Origin: Chlamydiota bacterium
GTDB lineage: Bacteria > Auribacterota > Tritonobacteria > UBA1439
Length of the DNA stretch: 64,000 bases
Assembly (NCBI GenBank): GCA_012729785.1
Contig: JAAYCL010000036.1
Location: forward strand, 62,001 to 126,000
Direction: 5' to 3'
Positions 16,542 to 25,735 of this stretch are shown here, piece by piece; the first letter of the stretch is position 1; each line of letters opens with the position of its first letter. Position numbers and translations under genes: made by a program. The notes below the pieces were generated by a model. The model saw only the letters and a list, made by a program, of their open reading frames with translations. It did not search any database and was not told where the DNA came from.

Positions 16542-18122
16542 ATGGCGACAGGGGCGGTGCGCGCGTTGTGCCTGGGGCTGCTGATCGTCTTCGCGACGCT
16601 CCCCGCGCTCGTCTGCTACCGAACGCTCCCCGGCCGGGATTCAGGCGGGGCGCTCTACGCGGGGTGGCGGATCCTCCAGGGGGACGTTCTCTACCGGGAC
16701 GCGTGGGACCACAAGGCGCCCGCGATCTATTGCATCAACGCGCTCGGCCTCCTCCTCGGCGGGGGCTCGACCTGGGGCGTCGCGGGCCTCGAGCTGCTCC
16801 TCCTCCTCGCGGCGGCGATGCTGGGCTGGTCCGCGCTCCGGGATGCGTTCGGCGCGGCGCCGGCGTTCTTCGCCACGGTCGCGTGGATCTTCACCCTCTC
16901 CCTCGTGCACGACGGCGGAAACCTCCCCGAGGGGTACGCGCTCCCGCTGCAGTTCGCGGCGCTGTATCTTTTCGCCCGATCAGACCCCGCGGCCGGCTTC
17001 TCGGCGAGGGGAATGCTGATCGGCGCGTCGGGCGGCCTCGCCTTCTGCATCAGGCCGAACCTCGCGGGGATCTGGTGCGCGATCCTCCTCTGCGTCGCGC
17101 TGCGCGCGTTTCGACGGGGACGGGTGCGCCCGGGCGCCGCCGCGGCCGTTCTGGCCGGCGGGGCGCTGACGCTCCTCCCGTTCGCCCTCTGTCTGGCCGC
17201 CCGCGGCGCGCTCCCCGACGCGCTGGAGGCGGTCTTCGTCTACAACCGCGCGTACGCGGCCGCGACGATGCGCGACCGTCTCGCGGCGCTCGCCAGGGGG
17301 TGGCGACTGATGCGGGTGTCGGGGCTGTCCCTCACCGCGCTGCTGGGCTGGTGCGGCGGGTGCGTGTTCCTGCGCGGCGGCGGGGCGGGGGAGGGGACGC
17401 GGGGCGCGCTCGTGCAGTGCGCGGTCGTCGCCTTTCCGATCGAACTCGCGGCCGCGTCCGTCTCGGGGCGCGCGTATCCGCACTACTACATGGCGTGGCT
17501 GCCTGTCTTCGCGGTGCTCTCCGGCTTCCTCGCCTACGCCGTGCTCCGCGCCATCCCCCTCCGGTTCGCCGCCTCGGGCGGGGAGGCGGCCGGCGCGTAC
17601 CGCGTCCGGGGCCTCGCGCTTTTCGCCCTCCTCGCGGTGATGGCGGGCGGGCCGGTCCATGCGCCGGCGCGGCGGATCGCCCTGTTTCGTTCCGCGCCGG
17701 AGACGGCGGCGAAGAGGACGGCGGTCGACTACCTGCGCACGCACACCGGGCCGGATGAGACGGTGCTCGTCTGGGGAGCGGAGCCGTCGGTCAATTTCCT
17801 CTCGAGGAGGAAATCGCCCTCCAGATATTCGTTCCAGTACCCGCTGTATACGAACGGGTACCGGAACGCGGCGGCGGCGGCGGAGACGTTCCTGGCCGAG
17901 CTCTCCTCCCGCCCCCCGGCGGTCGTCATCGACACCTCCGCCACCAATCTCCTGGTCCCCCCCCTTGACCCGGCGTCGAGGAGGAGACGGCGCCTGCCGT
18001 CCGCCTTCGATCCCCTCCCTCCCGCAATGGGGAATCTGTTCGACCTCCTCGCCGCCCGGTATCGCCGCGTGGACGGCACGGGGGTACTGCACTGGGCGGT
18101 CTACCGGCAGGCGGGGCGCTGA
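16542..18122 (+). CDS. GT39-like polytopic membrane protein
   Basis: Predicted 526 residues with about nine to eleven hydrophobic segments. The N-terminal loop contains GRDSGGALYAGWRILQGDVLY and then RDAWDHKAPAIY, the Asp-containing first-loop pattern of dolichyl-phosphate-mannose-mannosyltransferase-like proteins, in which the Asp is a candidate catalytic residue. A C-terminal soluble domain of about 130 residues follows, with VWGAEPSVNFLSRR. It should transfer a polyprenyl-phosphate sugar outside the cytoplasm. It starts 7 nt after the methyltransferase stop. Confidence 0.75.
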   Translation: MATGAVRALCLGLLIVFATLPALVCYRTLPGRDSGGALYAGWRILQGDVLYRDAWDHKAPAIYCINALGLLLGGGSTWGVAGLELLLLLAAAMLGWSALRDAFGAAPAFFATVAWIFTLSLVHDGGNLPEGYALPLQFAALYLFARSDPAAGFSARGMLIGASGGLAFCIRPNLAGIWCAILLCVALRAFRRGRVRPGAAAAVLAGGALTLLPFALCLAARGALPDALEAVFVYNRAYAAATMRDRLAALARGWRLMRVSGLSLTALLGWCGGCVFLRGGGAGEGTRGALVQCAVVAFPIELAAASVSGRAYPHYYMAWLPVFAVLSGFLAYAVLRAIPLRFAASGGEAAGAYRVRGLALFALLAVMAGGPVHAPARRIALFRSAPETAAKRTAVDYLRTHTGPDETVLVWGAEPSVNFLSRRKSPSRYSFQYPLYTNGYRNAAAAAETFLAELSSRPPAVVIDTSATNLLVPPLDPASRRRRRLPSAFDPLPPAMGNLFDLLAARYRRVDGTGVLHWAVYRQAGR

Positions 18123-18160
18123 AGCGTTCCGCGTCGCCCCTCCGGCGCGCGCGATCGGTA

Positions 18161-18189
18161 TTTACACGGGGCGCTTCGGCCGTTACACT
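18161..18189 (+). promoter_or_regulatory. candidate internal promoter before the WecA-type gene
   Basis: TTTACA (18161-18166), a 17-nt spacer and TACACT (18184-18189). Transcription would begin near 18196, only a few bases before the ATG at 18199, so this transcript would be leaderless or nearly so. No ribosome site is seen before that ATG. Confidence 0.4.
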
Positions 18190-18198
18190 GGTGCCGCG

Positions 18199-19311
18199 AT
18201 GTGGGCCGCCGTCTACCTTTACCTGTTCGTCTCCGCGCTCTTTTTGAGCCTGCTCCTCACGCCGCTCGCGCGGCGCGCGGCGCTCCGGGCCGGGATGGTG
18301 GACGTCCCCGGCGCGAGGAAGGCGCACCGCAGGCCGACGCCCCTCCTCGGCGGCCTCGCGATCTTCGCCGCCGTCGCCCTCGTCATCCTCCTCAACGCCG
18401 CCCTCGCCTTTCTCGCCTCCCGCGGCGGCCCGCTCGCGGCGCGGGTCCCCGCCGGCCTCTCGCCGTACCTCGCGGGCGCCCTCTCGGCCTTCCCGAGGCT
18501 GGCGGCGATCCTCCTCGGCGGACTCATCGTCCTCCTGCTCGGCATCCGCGACGACGCGGTCGACCTCCCGCCCGGCCGCAAGCTTCTCGGGCAGCTGTTC
18601 GTGGCGGTCTCGATGGCCGCCCTCGGCGTGCGTATCACCCTCTTCATCCCGAGCGCTTTCGTCGGGGCGGTCGTCACGGTCGCCTGGATCGTAGTCGTCG
18701 TCAACTCGTTCAACCTGCTCGACAACATGGACGGCCTCTGCGCGGGCGTCGCCCTCATCGCCTCGGCCCTGATGGGCGGCATCTCCGCGCTCAACGGCAA
18801 CTGCTTCATCGCCTCCCTGTTCGCCGTTCTGGCCGGGGCGCTCCTCGGTTTCCTGCGCTACAACTTCCCCCCCGCCTCGATCTTCATGGGGGACGCGGGG
18901 AGCATGTGCATCGGCTACCTGATCGCCGTGCTGAGCGTGATGCAGACCTGGTACCGGCCCGCCGAGGCCGGCCCGCTCGCCGTGGCGATGCCGCTCGTCA
19001 TCCTCGCCGTCCCCCTCTACGACACCCTGTCGGTCGTCGGCATCCGTCTCTCGCGCGGGGAGAGCATCTTCCGGGCCGACCGCCGCCACTTCTCGCACCG
19101 CCTCGTCAAGCTCGGGATGAGCGCGCGGGGGGCGGTCCTCTTCGTCTGGCTCGTCTCCCTCTGCACCGGGCTCTCCGCCTTCTTCCTGCCGCGCGTCGGC
19201 TGGAGGGGCGGGGCCGTCGTCTTCGTCCAGGTCGCCATGGTCGTCTCCGTGATCGCCATCCTCGAGTATTTTGGCGCGGGGAAAAACGGGAACCGGCATG
19301 AAGGCGGATAG
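18199..19311 (+). CDS. undecaprenyl-phosphate glycosyl-1-phosphate transferase, WecA/TagO/MraY family
   Basis: Predicted 370-residue membrane protein with about ten helices. Family motifs are complete: VDVPGARKAHRRPTPLLGG in the first cytoplasmic loop, RDDAVD (the DDxxD-type magnesium site), NSFNLLDNMDGLCAG, FMGDAGS and the late RADRRHFSHRL. It attaches a sugar-1-phosphate, usually N-acetylglucosamine phosphate, to undecaprenyl phosphate and so starts the glycan made by this operon. The HRL-type last motif fits WecA-like more than MraY proteins. The ATG at 18199 gives the expected N-terminus. Confidence 0.92.
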   Translation: MWAAVYLYLFVSALFLSLLLTPLARRAALRAGMVDVPGARKAHRRPTPLLGGLAIFAAVALVILLNAALAFLASRGGPLAARVPAGLSPYLAGALSAFPRLAAILLGGLIVLLLGIRDDAVDLPPGRKLLGQLFVAVSMAALGVRITLFIPSAFVGAVVTVAWIVVVVNSFNLLDNMDGLCAGVALIASALMGGISALNGNCFIASLFAVLAGALLGFLRYNFPPASIFMGDAGSMCIGYLIAVLSVMQTWYRPAEAGPLAVAMPLVILAVPLYDTLSVVGIRLSRGESIFRADRRHFSHRLVKLGMSARGAVLFVWLVSLCTGLSAFFLPRVGWRGGAVVFVQVAMVVSVIAILEYFGAGKNGNRHEGG

Positions 19312-20326
19312 AACGGCGCCGTATGACGCCTGGCTGCACTGGTACCTGTCCGAGCGGTGCACCCTCAACTGCGACTTCTGCAGCTACGTCCCCCCGAGCG
19401 GCCTGCCGAAGCCCGTGGCCCCGGTGACGGTGATCGACATACCCGCCCTCCTGCGCACGCTCGAACGCGCCGGCAGGGTCTTCAAGATAAGCTTCACCGG
19501 CGCGGGCGAGCCTTTCCTGGTGCCGAACATCGTGGAGGCGTGCCGACGGCTCACGGAGCGGCACTACGTCGAATTCGTCACCAACCTGACCCCCCCCGCG
19601 GTCGAGCGATTCGCCTGCACGATCGATCCGGCGCGGGTCACCGTCATCCACGCCTCCCTGCACAGCGCGGCGCTCGAACAACGCGGCCTGCTGGAGACCT
19701 ACATCCGCCACTTCCTGCTGCTGAAGGAGAACGGGTTCGCCCTCAGGTGCGCGGAGCTGGCGCATCCGGCGCTGCTGCGGGGGGTCCCCGCGCTGCGCTC
19801 CCGACTCGGGGCGCGGGGGATCGAACTGTCCTTCTTCCCGTTCTTCGGATCGTACCGCGGGAAACGGTACCCGAACGCCTTCAGCGCCGGGGAGCTGGCG
19901 GTGTTCGGCCTCGGCCCCGACGACCTGCGCATCTTCTCCCCCGACGGGCGGTTGTGCAACGCGGGGTACAACGTCGCCGTGGTCAGGGAGAACGGCGAGA
20001 TCCGGCCGTGCGACGCGCTCGGGGAGCGGCTTGGGAACATCTACTCGGGCATCCGCTTCAGGAGGGGGCTGCTGCGCTGCCCGTTCGGCAGGTGCGTCTG
20101 CCCGCTGGATGTGTACGACCCGCGCCTGTTCGCCGCGGCGAAGGAGGCGCACTCCTCGGCGCCACTGGGCGCCCTGCGCGCGTGGGCGGCGGGAAGAGGC
20201 GCGGCGATGCGGGACCTGCTCCCCCATGCCGTGAAGCGAGGCGCGCGCCGCGTCGTGCCGGAGCCGGTTCTGGCGTTCCGGCGCCGCTGGCGGGCGCGGA
20301 GGCGAGCGGGGGGCGCGGGTGCATAA
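19298..20326 (+). CDS. radical SAM protein with C-terminal cysteine cluster
   Basis: Predicted 342 residues. The radical SAM cluster motif is CTLNCDFC (CxxxCxxC) near residue 25, and SFTGAGEPFL supplies the SAM-binding Gly-Glu motif. The C-terminal part has a Cys-rich region, RLCNAGYN, IRPCDALG, then CPFGRCVCP, resembling a SPASM-type auxiliary cluster. The substrate is unknown. Inside a glycan operon it could modify a sugar or lipid, while SPASM proteins more often act on peptides. ATG 19298 overlaps the preceding gene by 14 nt. The final 40 residues are very Arg-rich. Confidence 0.85.
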   Translation: MKADRTAPYDAWLHWYLSERCTLNCDFCSYVPPSGLPKPVAPVTVIDIPALLRTLERAGRVFKISFTGAGEPFLVPNIVEACRRLTERHYVEFVTNLTPPAVERFACTIDPARVTVIHASLHSAALEQRGLLETYIRHFLLLKENGFALRCAELAHPALLRGVPALRSRLGARGIELSFFPFFGSYRGKRYPNAFSAGELAVFGLGPDDLRIFSPDGRLCNAGYNVAVVRENGEIRPCDALGERLGNIYSGIRFRRGLLRCPFGRCVCPLDVYDPRLFAAAKEAHSSAPLGALRAWAAGRGAAMRDLLPHAVKRGARRVVPEPVLAFRRRWRARRRAGGAGA

Positions 20327-22385
20327 TCCCCGTCTCGAGGCGAACCGGTTTCTCGACGCGGCGCGCGTCGCCGCGGCGCTCCTGCTCGGGGGGCTGCTCG
20401 TCGTCCGTCTCCTCTGGACGGGCGTGACCTATCCCGAGAGCGACGCGTTCGTCTCCATCGCGGCCCTCGCGCTACTCGCGGCGCTGCTCGCGGCGGTCGG
20501 CTGCGCGGGGGGGGAGTGGCGGCTGCGCGCCTCCGCGGACGGGGGCGCCTTCCTCTACCTGCTCGTGCTCGTCGCCCTCTCCATCGCCGCCCCGCGCCGC
20601 TGGCTGGCGCGGGGCGTCCTCCTGCAGGCCGCCGCCTGCACCGCCGCCTACCTCGTCGCCGCCGACGCCGCCGTCTCCCGCCGCGCGCGCCTCCTCCTCT
20701 GCGCCGCCTTCATAACCGGGACGTTGGCCGTCGCCCTCTACGGCCTCTACCAGCATTTTCAAGGATTCGAGGAGACGCGCCTGGCGTTCGCCGCGGCGGG
20801 GGGCGCGCGGGCGGACCAGGACTCCGCGTTCGCGATCCGTCTGCGTTCCGGGGCGGTCTTCTCGACCTTCTTCTACCCGAACGCGCTCGCGGGGTTTCTC
20901 GTCGTGGCGATCCCGTTCGCGGCCTCGATCCCCCTGCTGCGGAGGGAGGATGCGTCGCCGGTCGTATCCGCCGGCTGCCTCGGCCTCCTCGCCGCGGCGA
21001 CGGCGGCGTGGGGTTTCCTCCCCGGCCTCCGCGGGAAGCCGCTTCTTTTCGCGGGGCTCTTCCTCGCCGCCTCCGCCCTCGCCGCGTGCGTGCGCGTTGC
21101 GGAGCTGCGGGCGGGAAGGCTTTTGCGCGCCTTCCTCCTGCTTTCCCCGGCGGCCCTGGCCGTGTGGGCCATCCTCCTCACCGACTCCGAGGGGGCCTGG
21201 CTCTCCCTCGCGGCCGCCTGCGCGTTGGGGGCGCTCCTCCTCTCCGGGCGTCTCATCGCCGCCGGGGCGCTGTTTCTCGCCGTCGCCGTCCTCTTCGCCG
21301 CGCTCCTGCTCACGGGGACGCTCCCGGACGGTTTGGCGCGGAGTCTCGACGTGCGCATGGACTACTGGCGCGCGGCGGCGGCGATCTGGCGGGAGCACCC
21401 GCTCGCGGGGCTGGGGCCCGGGACGTTCGCGGGGGCCTATCCCGCCTACAGGCTTCCCGGATCCGAGGAGGGGCGGATGGCGCACAGCGCCTACCTCGGT
21501 CTCGCGGCGGAGACCGGCGCCGCGGGGCTCGCCGCGTTCCTCGCGATGGCGGGGGCGTGGCTCGTCTCCCTGCACGCGGGGGCCCGGAAGGGAGAGCCGC
21601 TCGCCGCGGCCGCCTTCGTGGCGGTCTGCGCCTTCCTCATGCACAACGCCGGGGATGTGGGCCTTACGGTGCCGGGGACGACGTTCGCCCTCTGGTACCT
21701 CGCCGGTCTCGGGGCCGGCGCGGCGACGCGCCCGGGGGAGCGGAGACGGCTCTCGCGCGCGGCGGGGGTCTCCCTCGCGGCGCTGCTCCTCGCCGCCGCC
21801 GCGGGGGGCGTCGCGCCCCGGGCGCGCGCGGAGATCCGCCGCCTCGCCGCCGAACGTCTCGCCGGCGCGGGGAGGCGCGCGGAGGCGCTCGCGGAGATGG
21901 AGAAGGCGCTCCTGGCGGAGCCCGACAACGCCGACTACTGGCTGCGCAACGCCGCGCTGGAGGCGCACCGGGGAGGCGACAGGCACGCGCTTCCCTCCTA
22001 CGCGCGCGCCGCCTCCCTCGGGAGGGGGATCCCGACATACCATCTTCAGCACGCGTTCTGCCTCTGGCGCCTGTCAAAAGCGGACGCCGATCCCCGACTC
22101 GCCGCCGCGGCGATCGCCGAGCTCCAGGAGGCGGTCCGGTGCAACCCGCACGATTTCGACTACCGCCTCCTGCTGGGGCACTGGCTCGAAATCACCGGAC
22201 AGGGGGAGGCGTCTCTGATAGAATACCGTCGCGGCCTCGCCCTCGTCGAGACGGCGCGCGCGAAGCCGCACCGGACGCGCCGCCACGGCCCCGCGGCGAT
22301 GGAGAGACTGCAGGCGGCAATCATCGCCAAGATCGAGGAGGCGGAGCGGGAGGCGGCGCCGCCTGCCGCGGAGGGGGAGAGATGA
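20319..22385 (+). CDS. O-antigen ligase/polymerase-like membrane protein with C-terminal TPR region
   Basis: Predicted 688 residues from a GTG start that overlaps the preceding stop by 8 nt. The first 500 residues contain about twelve to fourteen hydrophobic segments. The Wzy_C/WaaL signature is visible as [19 protein letters not shown], then [13 protein letters not shown]. The last 170 residues are soluble with tetratricopeptide-like helices ([35 protein letters not shown]). It should join or polymerise lipid-linked glycan on the periplasmic face, with the TPR part binding a partner. It is the last polysaccharide gene of the run; its stop overlaps aroQ by ATGA. Confidence 0.82.
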   Translation: MHNPRLEANRFLDAARVAAALLLGGLLVVRLLWTGVTYPESDAFVSIAALALLAALLAAVGCAGGEWRLRASADGGAFLYLLVLVALSIAAPRRWLARGVLLQAAACTAAYLVAADAAVSRRARLLLCAAFITGTLAVALYGLYQHFQGFEETRLAFAAAGGARADQDSAFAIRLRSGAVFSTFFYPNALAGFLVVAIPFAASIPLLRREDASPVVSAGCLGLLAAATAAWGFLPGLRGKPLLFAGLFLAASALAACVRVAELRAGRLLRAFLLLSPAALAVWAILLTDSEGAWLSLAAACALGALLLSGRLIAAGALFLAVAVLFAALLLTGTLPDGLARSLDVRMDYWRAAAAIWREHPLAGLGPGTFAGAYPAYRLPGSEEGRMAHSAYLGLAAETGAAGLAAFLAMAGAWLVSLHAGARKGEPLAAAAFVAVCAFLMHNAGDVGLTVPGTTFALWYLAGLGAGAATRPGERRRLSRAAGVSLAALLLAAAAGGVAPRARAEIRRLAAERLAGAGRRAEALAEMEKALLAEPDNADYWLRNAALEAHRGGDRHALPSYARAASLGRGIPTYHLQHAFCLWRLSKADADPRLAAAAIAELQEAVRCNPHDFDYRLLLGHWLEITGQGEASLIEYRRGLALVETARAKPHRTRRHGPAAMERLQAAIIAKIEEAEREAAPPAAEGER

Positions 22386-22834
22386 AGGTGCTGGTGCTGC
22401 ACGGTCCCAACCTCCAGCTCCTGGGGGCGCGGGAGCCGGAGACGTACGGCGAGACGACCATCGAGGAGATCGACGCGCGGCTCAGGGCCGTCGCCGGGGA
22501 GGAGGGGCTCGAGATCGAGATCGTCCAGTCGAACCACGAAGGGGAGATCGTCGACCTGATCGGCCGCGCGCCGGGGCGCTATGACGCGCTCCTCATCAAC
22601 CCCGCGGCGTACACCCACACGAGCGTGGCGATACGCGACGCGATCGCCTCCGTGCGCATCCCCGCCGTGGAGGTCCACCTCTCCAATATCCACGCCCGCG
22701 AGGAGTTCCGCCGCATCTCGCTCATCGCCCCGGTCGCCGTCGGCATGATCTGCGGCTTCGGCCCCGGCAGCTACTACCTCGGCCTTCGGGCCGTCGCCGG
22801 GCTGCTCAAGGGGCGCGGGAATGCCGACCGCTGA
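22382..22834 (+). CDS. aroQ: 3-dehydroquinate dehydratase, type II
   Basis: Predicted 150 residues, exactly the type II size. Motifs [18 protein letters not shown] (with catalytic Tyr), [27 protein letters not shown] and [14 protein letters not shown] are all present. It converts 3-dehydroquinate to 3-dehydroshikimate in the shikimate pathway. It overlaps the ligase gene by ATGA and the next peptidase gene by 14 nt. The order aroQ, M24 peptidase, accB, accC is also found in Firmicutes. Confidence 0.95.
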   Translation: MKVLVLHGPNLQLLGAREPETYGETTIEEIDARLRAVAGEEGLEIEIVQSNHEGEIVDLIGRAPGRYDALLINPAAYTHTSVAIRDAIASVRIPAVEVHLSNIHAREEFRRISLIAPVAVGMICGFGPGSYYLGLRAVAGLLKGRGNADR

Positions 22835-23906
22835 CCGGCTCGTTCGGCTTCGGGCGCTGATGCGCGCGGAGGGGGTCGCCTCCCTCCTCGTCACCGACCT
22901 CCCCTCCATCCGCCACCTCGCCGGCTTCACGGGGAGCGCCGCGCGGCTCCTCGTCACGCCGCGGCGGGCCCACCTCGTCACCGATGGCCGCTACCGAATC
23001 CAGGCCGCCCGCGAGGCATTCCGGTGCCGCGTCGCCGTCGCCGCTCCCGGGAAGGCGTTCGAGGCGGTCGCCGACGCCCTGCGGCGGGACGGCGTGCGCA
23101 CACTCTCGTTCGAACCCGACGCCATCACCTACGCCGACTGGCGCGCCCTGGCCCGCGCATGCGGGCGCCGCGTCCGCCTCGCGCCGGCCCCGCCGCTCGC
23201 CGCGCGGCTCCGCGCGGTCAAGGACCGCGCCGAGATCGCGCTCCTCCGGCGGCTCGCCCGGATGGCCGACGCGGTCCTGGCCGCCTGCCGCCCGCGCCTG
23301 AGGCCCGGGATGACGGAAGGCGAGATCGCCGCCCTTCTGGAGCGGGCGTCGCTCGACGCGGGGGCGGAGGAGGCGGCGTTCCGGCCGATCGTCGCCGCGG
23401 GGGCGCACGCGGCGATGCCGCACCACCGCCCGGGGGCCGGGACCGCGCGCCGCGGCGCGCCGCTCCTCATCGACTTCGGAACGAGGATGCGCGGGTACAA
23501 TTCCGACTTGACGCGCACGTTCCATTTCGGTAAAGTCACCGCACGGTATGAGGGGGTCTACCGGACCGTTCTCGATGCGCAACGCGCTGCCCTGCAGGCA
23601 ATAAGGCCGGGGGTGCGCGCGGGGGACGTGGACCGGGCGGCGCGCGACGTGATCGCCGCGGCGGGCCACGCCGCCTGCTTCGGGCACAGCCTCGGGCACG
23701 GGATAGGCCTCGAGGTCCACGAGGAGCCGCGCCTGGGGCCCGGGGTCGCCACGAAACTCGAGGCGGGGATGGTCTTCACCGTCGAGCCGGGGATCTATCT
23801 GCCCGGGTGGGGCGGCGTGCGGATCGAGGATATGGCGGCGGTCACCTCGACCGGCTGCGTCGTGCTCACCGGATCCGCCAGGGAACTGGGAGACAGCGTG
23901 CTATGA
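22821..23906 (+). CDS. pepP: M24 family Xaa-Pro aminopeptidase/dipeptidase
   Basis: Predicted 361 residues, close to the short YqhT-type. The creatinase-like N-terminal domain occupies about residues 1-130, the pita-bread metallopeptidase domain the rest. All five metal ligands are visible: Asp in LIDFG, Asp in YNSDLTRTF, His in [10 protein letters not shown], Glu in TVEPGIY and Glu in VRIEDM. It should remove N-terminal residues before proline from peptides in the cytoplasm. In Bacillus the same position is held by yqhT, followed by efp; efp is absent here. Confidence 0.9.
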   Translation: MPTADRLVRLRALMRAEGVASLLVTDLPSIRHLAGFTGSAARLLVTPRRAHLVTDGRYRIQAAREAFRCRVAVAAPGKAFEAVADALRRDGVRTLSFEPDAITYADWRALARACGRRVRLAPAPPLAARLRAVKDRAEIALLRRLARMADAVLAACRPRLRPGMTEGEIAALLERASLDAGAEEAAFRPIVAAGAHAAMPHHRPGAGTARRGAPLLIDFGTRMRGYNSDLTRTFHFGKVTARYEGVYRTVLDAQRAALQAIRPGVRAGDVDRAARDVIAAAGHAACFGHSLGHGIGLEVHEEPRLGPGVATKLEAGMVFTVEPGIYLPGWGGVRIEDMAAVTSTGCVVLTGSARELGDSVL

Positions 23907-24337
23907 ATATCAAGGAGATCAGGGAGATCGTGGGGATGATGAACGAGAACGAGATCACCGAGTTCGTGATCGAGCGGGAGGGGATCAAGCTGGCGATCCG
24001 GAAAAACCCCGGGGCGGGCGCCGCGCCCGCGATCGTCCAGACGGCGATCCCCGCCGCGGCGGCCTCCCCGTCCGCGGCGCCGCCCGCGAAGGAGGAACCC
24101 GCGGGGGTCTACATCGTGTCGCCGATGGTGGGCACCTTCTACTCCGCGGCCTCCCCCGACTCCCCCCCGTTCGTCGAGGTCGGCGCCGAGGTGCACGAGG
24201 AGACCGTCGTCTGCATCATCGAGGCGATGAAGGTGATGAACGAGATCAAGGCCGAACGGAAGGGGAGGATAGTCGAAATCCTCGCGGAGAACGGGGAGGC
24301 CGTCGAGTTCGGGAAGCAGCTCTTCAGGATCGGGTAG
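23903..24337 (+). CDS. accB: biotin carboxyl carrier protein of acetyl-CoA carboxylase
   Basis: Predicted 144 residues. The N-terminal part is the usual helical interaction region, a Pro/Ala-rich linker covers about residues 38-66, and the biotinyl domain has EAMKVMNE with biotin-accepting Lys110. The thumb-bearing form SPMVGTFYSAASPDSPPF is present, as in bacterial AccB. It carries the carboxyl group between AccC and AccDA in fatty acid synthesis. It overlaps the peptidase stop by ATGA and is followed after 15 nt by accC. accD is separate (35675) and accA is not in the window. Confidence 0.95.
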   Translation: MNIKEIREIVGMMNENEITEFVIEREGIKLAIRKNPGAGAAPAIVQTAIPAAAASPSAAPPAKEEPAGVYIVSPMVGTFYSAASPDSPPFVEVGAEVHEETVVCIIEAMKVMNEIKAERKGRIVEILAENGEAVEFGKQLFRIG

Positions 24338-24352
24338 GGCGGAGGACGGGGG

Positions 24353-25714
24353 ATGTTCCAGAAGATCCTGGTGGCCAACCGCGGGGAGATCGCCCTGCGC
24401 GTCATCCGCGCCTGCAAGGAGCTGGGGGTGCGCACCGTCGCGGTCTACTCCGACGTCGACGTCAACTCCCTGCACGTCCGGATGGCCGACGAGGCGATCT
24501 GCATCGGCCCGGCTTCCAGCGCCAAGAGCTACCTCAACATCGCCGCGATCATCAGCGCGGCGGAGATCGCCGACGTGGAGGCGATCCACCCCGGCTACGG
24601 TTTTCTCGCGGAGAACCCGCACTTCGCCGAGATCTGCGAGAGCTGCGGCATCCGGTTCATCGGCCCAAAGCCGGAGAATATCCGCCTGATGGGCGACAAG
24701 GTGCAGGCGCTGCGCGCCGCGCGGGCGGCGGGGATCGCGATCCTCCCCGGGAGCGAGAGGGCGTTGACCGACCGCGACGAGGCGCTCAAGGTGGCCAGGC
24801 GCATCGGCTACCCGGTGATGATCAAGGCGGTGGCCGGCGGCGGGGGGAGGGGGCTGCGGCTCGCCCACAACGATGTGAGTCTGGTCAACGCGTTCTTGAC
24901 CGCCCAGACCGAGGCGGAGGCCGCCTTCGGGAATCCCGGGGTCTACATCGAGAAGCGCCTCGATCAGCCGCGCCACGTGGAGGTCCAGATCCTCGCCGAC
25001 GCGCGGGGAACCGTGGTCCACCTGAACGAGCGCGACTGCAGCATCCAGCGGCGGCACCAGAAGCTGATCGAGGAGTCCCCCTCGCCGCGCCTCTCCCCGA
25101 AGCTCCGGGCGCGGATGGGGCGGGCCGCGGCGCGCCTGGCCGAGTCGATCGGCTACGTGAACGCCGGGACGGTGGAGTTTCTGCTCGATCGCAACGACGC
25201 CTACTATTTCCTCGAGATGAACACCCGCATCCAGGTCGAGCACCCGGTCACCGAGATCGTGGCGCAGGTCGACATCGTCAAGGAGCAGCTCCGCATCGCC
25301 ACCGGCGATCCGCTGCGGATCTCGCAGGGCGAAGTCAAGGTTCACGGCCACGCCATCGAATGCCGGATCAACGCCGAGGACTGGGAGCGGGACTTCGCCC
25401 CGTGCCCGGGGAGGGTGACCGCCTACCGCGCCCCGGGCGGCCCCGGGGTGCGGGTGGACTCGCACGTCTGCGCCGGGTACGAGATCCCGTCGCAGTACGA
25501 CTCGATGGTCGCGAAGCTGATCTGCGTCGGGCACACGCGCGAGAGCGCGATCGCCAGGATGCTGCGCGCCCTCGACGAGTACCAGATCGAGGGGGTCAAG
25601 ACCACGATCCCCTGCCACCGCTTCATCATGAGCGACCCGCGCTTCCGCAAGGGGAGGTACTACACCGATTTCGTGGACGAGCTGATGGAGATCCAGCGGA
25701 AGAAACGGGGGTAG
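24353..25714 (+). CDS. accC: biotin carboxylase subunit of acetyl-CoA carboxylase
   Basis: Predicted 453 residues, the normal AccC length. It has the biotin-carboxylase N-terminal domain (KILVANRGEIALRVIRACKE), the ATP-grasp domain with the glycine-rich loop KAVAGGGGRGLR, HVEVQIL, ERDCSIQRRHQKLIEE and the catalytic region EMNTRIQVEHPVTE. It carboxylates biotin on AccB with ATP and bicarbonate. No BCCP or transferase domain is fused, so it belongs to a multi-subunit complex rather than a pyruvate or propionyl carboxylase. Confidence 0.96.
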   Translation: MFQKILVANRGEIALRVIRACKELGVRTVAVYSDVDVNSLHVRMADEAICIGPASSAKSYLNIAAIISAAEIADVEAIHPGYGFLAENPHFAEICESCGIRFIGPKPENIRLMGDKVQALRAARAAGIAILPGSERALTDRDEALKVARRIGYPVMIKAVAGGGGRGLRLAHNDVSLVNAFLTAQTEAEAAFGNPGVYIEKRLDQPRHVEVQILADARGTVVHLNERDCSIQRRHQKLIEESPSPRLSPKLRARMGRAAARLAESIGYVNAGTVEFLLDRNDAYYFLEMNTRIQVEHPVTEIVAQVDIVKEQLRIATGDPLRISQGEVKVHGHAIECRINAEDWERDFAPCPGRVTAYRAPGGPGVRVDSHVCAGYEIPSQYDSMVAKLICVGHTRESAIARMLRALDEYQIEGVKTTIPCHRFIMSDPRFRKGRYYTDFVDELMEIQRKKRG

Positions 25715-25735
25715 CCGCGCAGAGGGGGGTACCCG

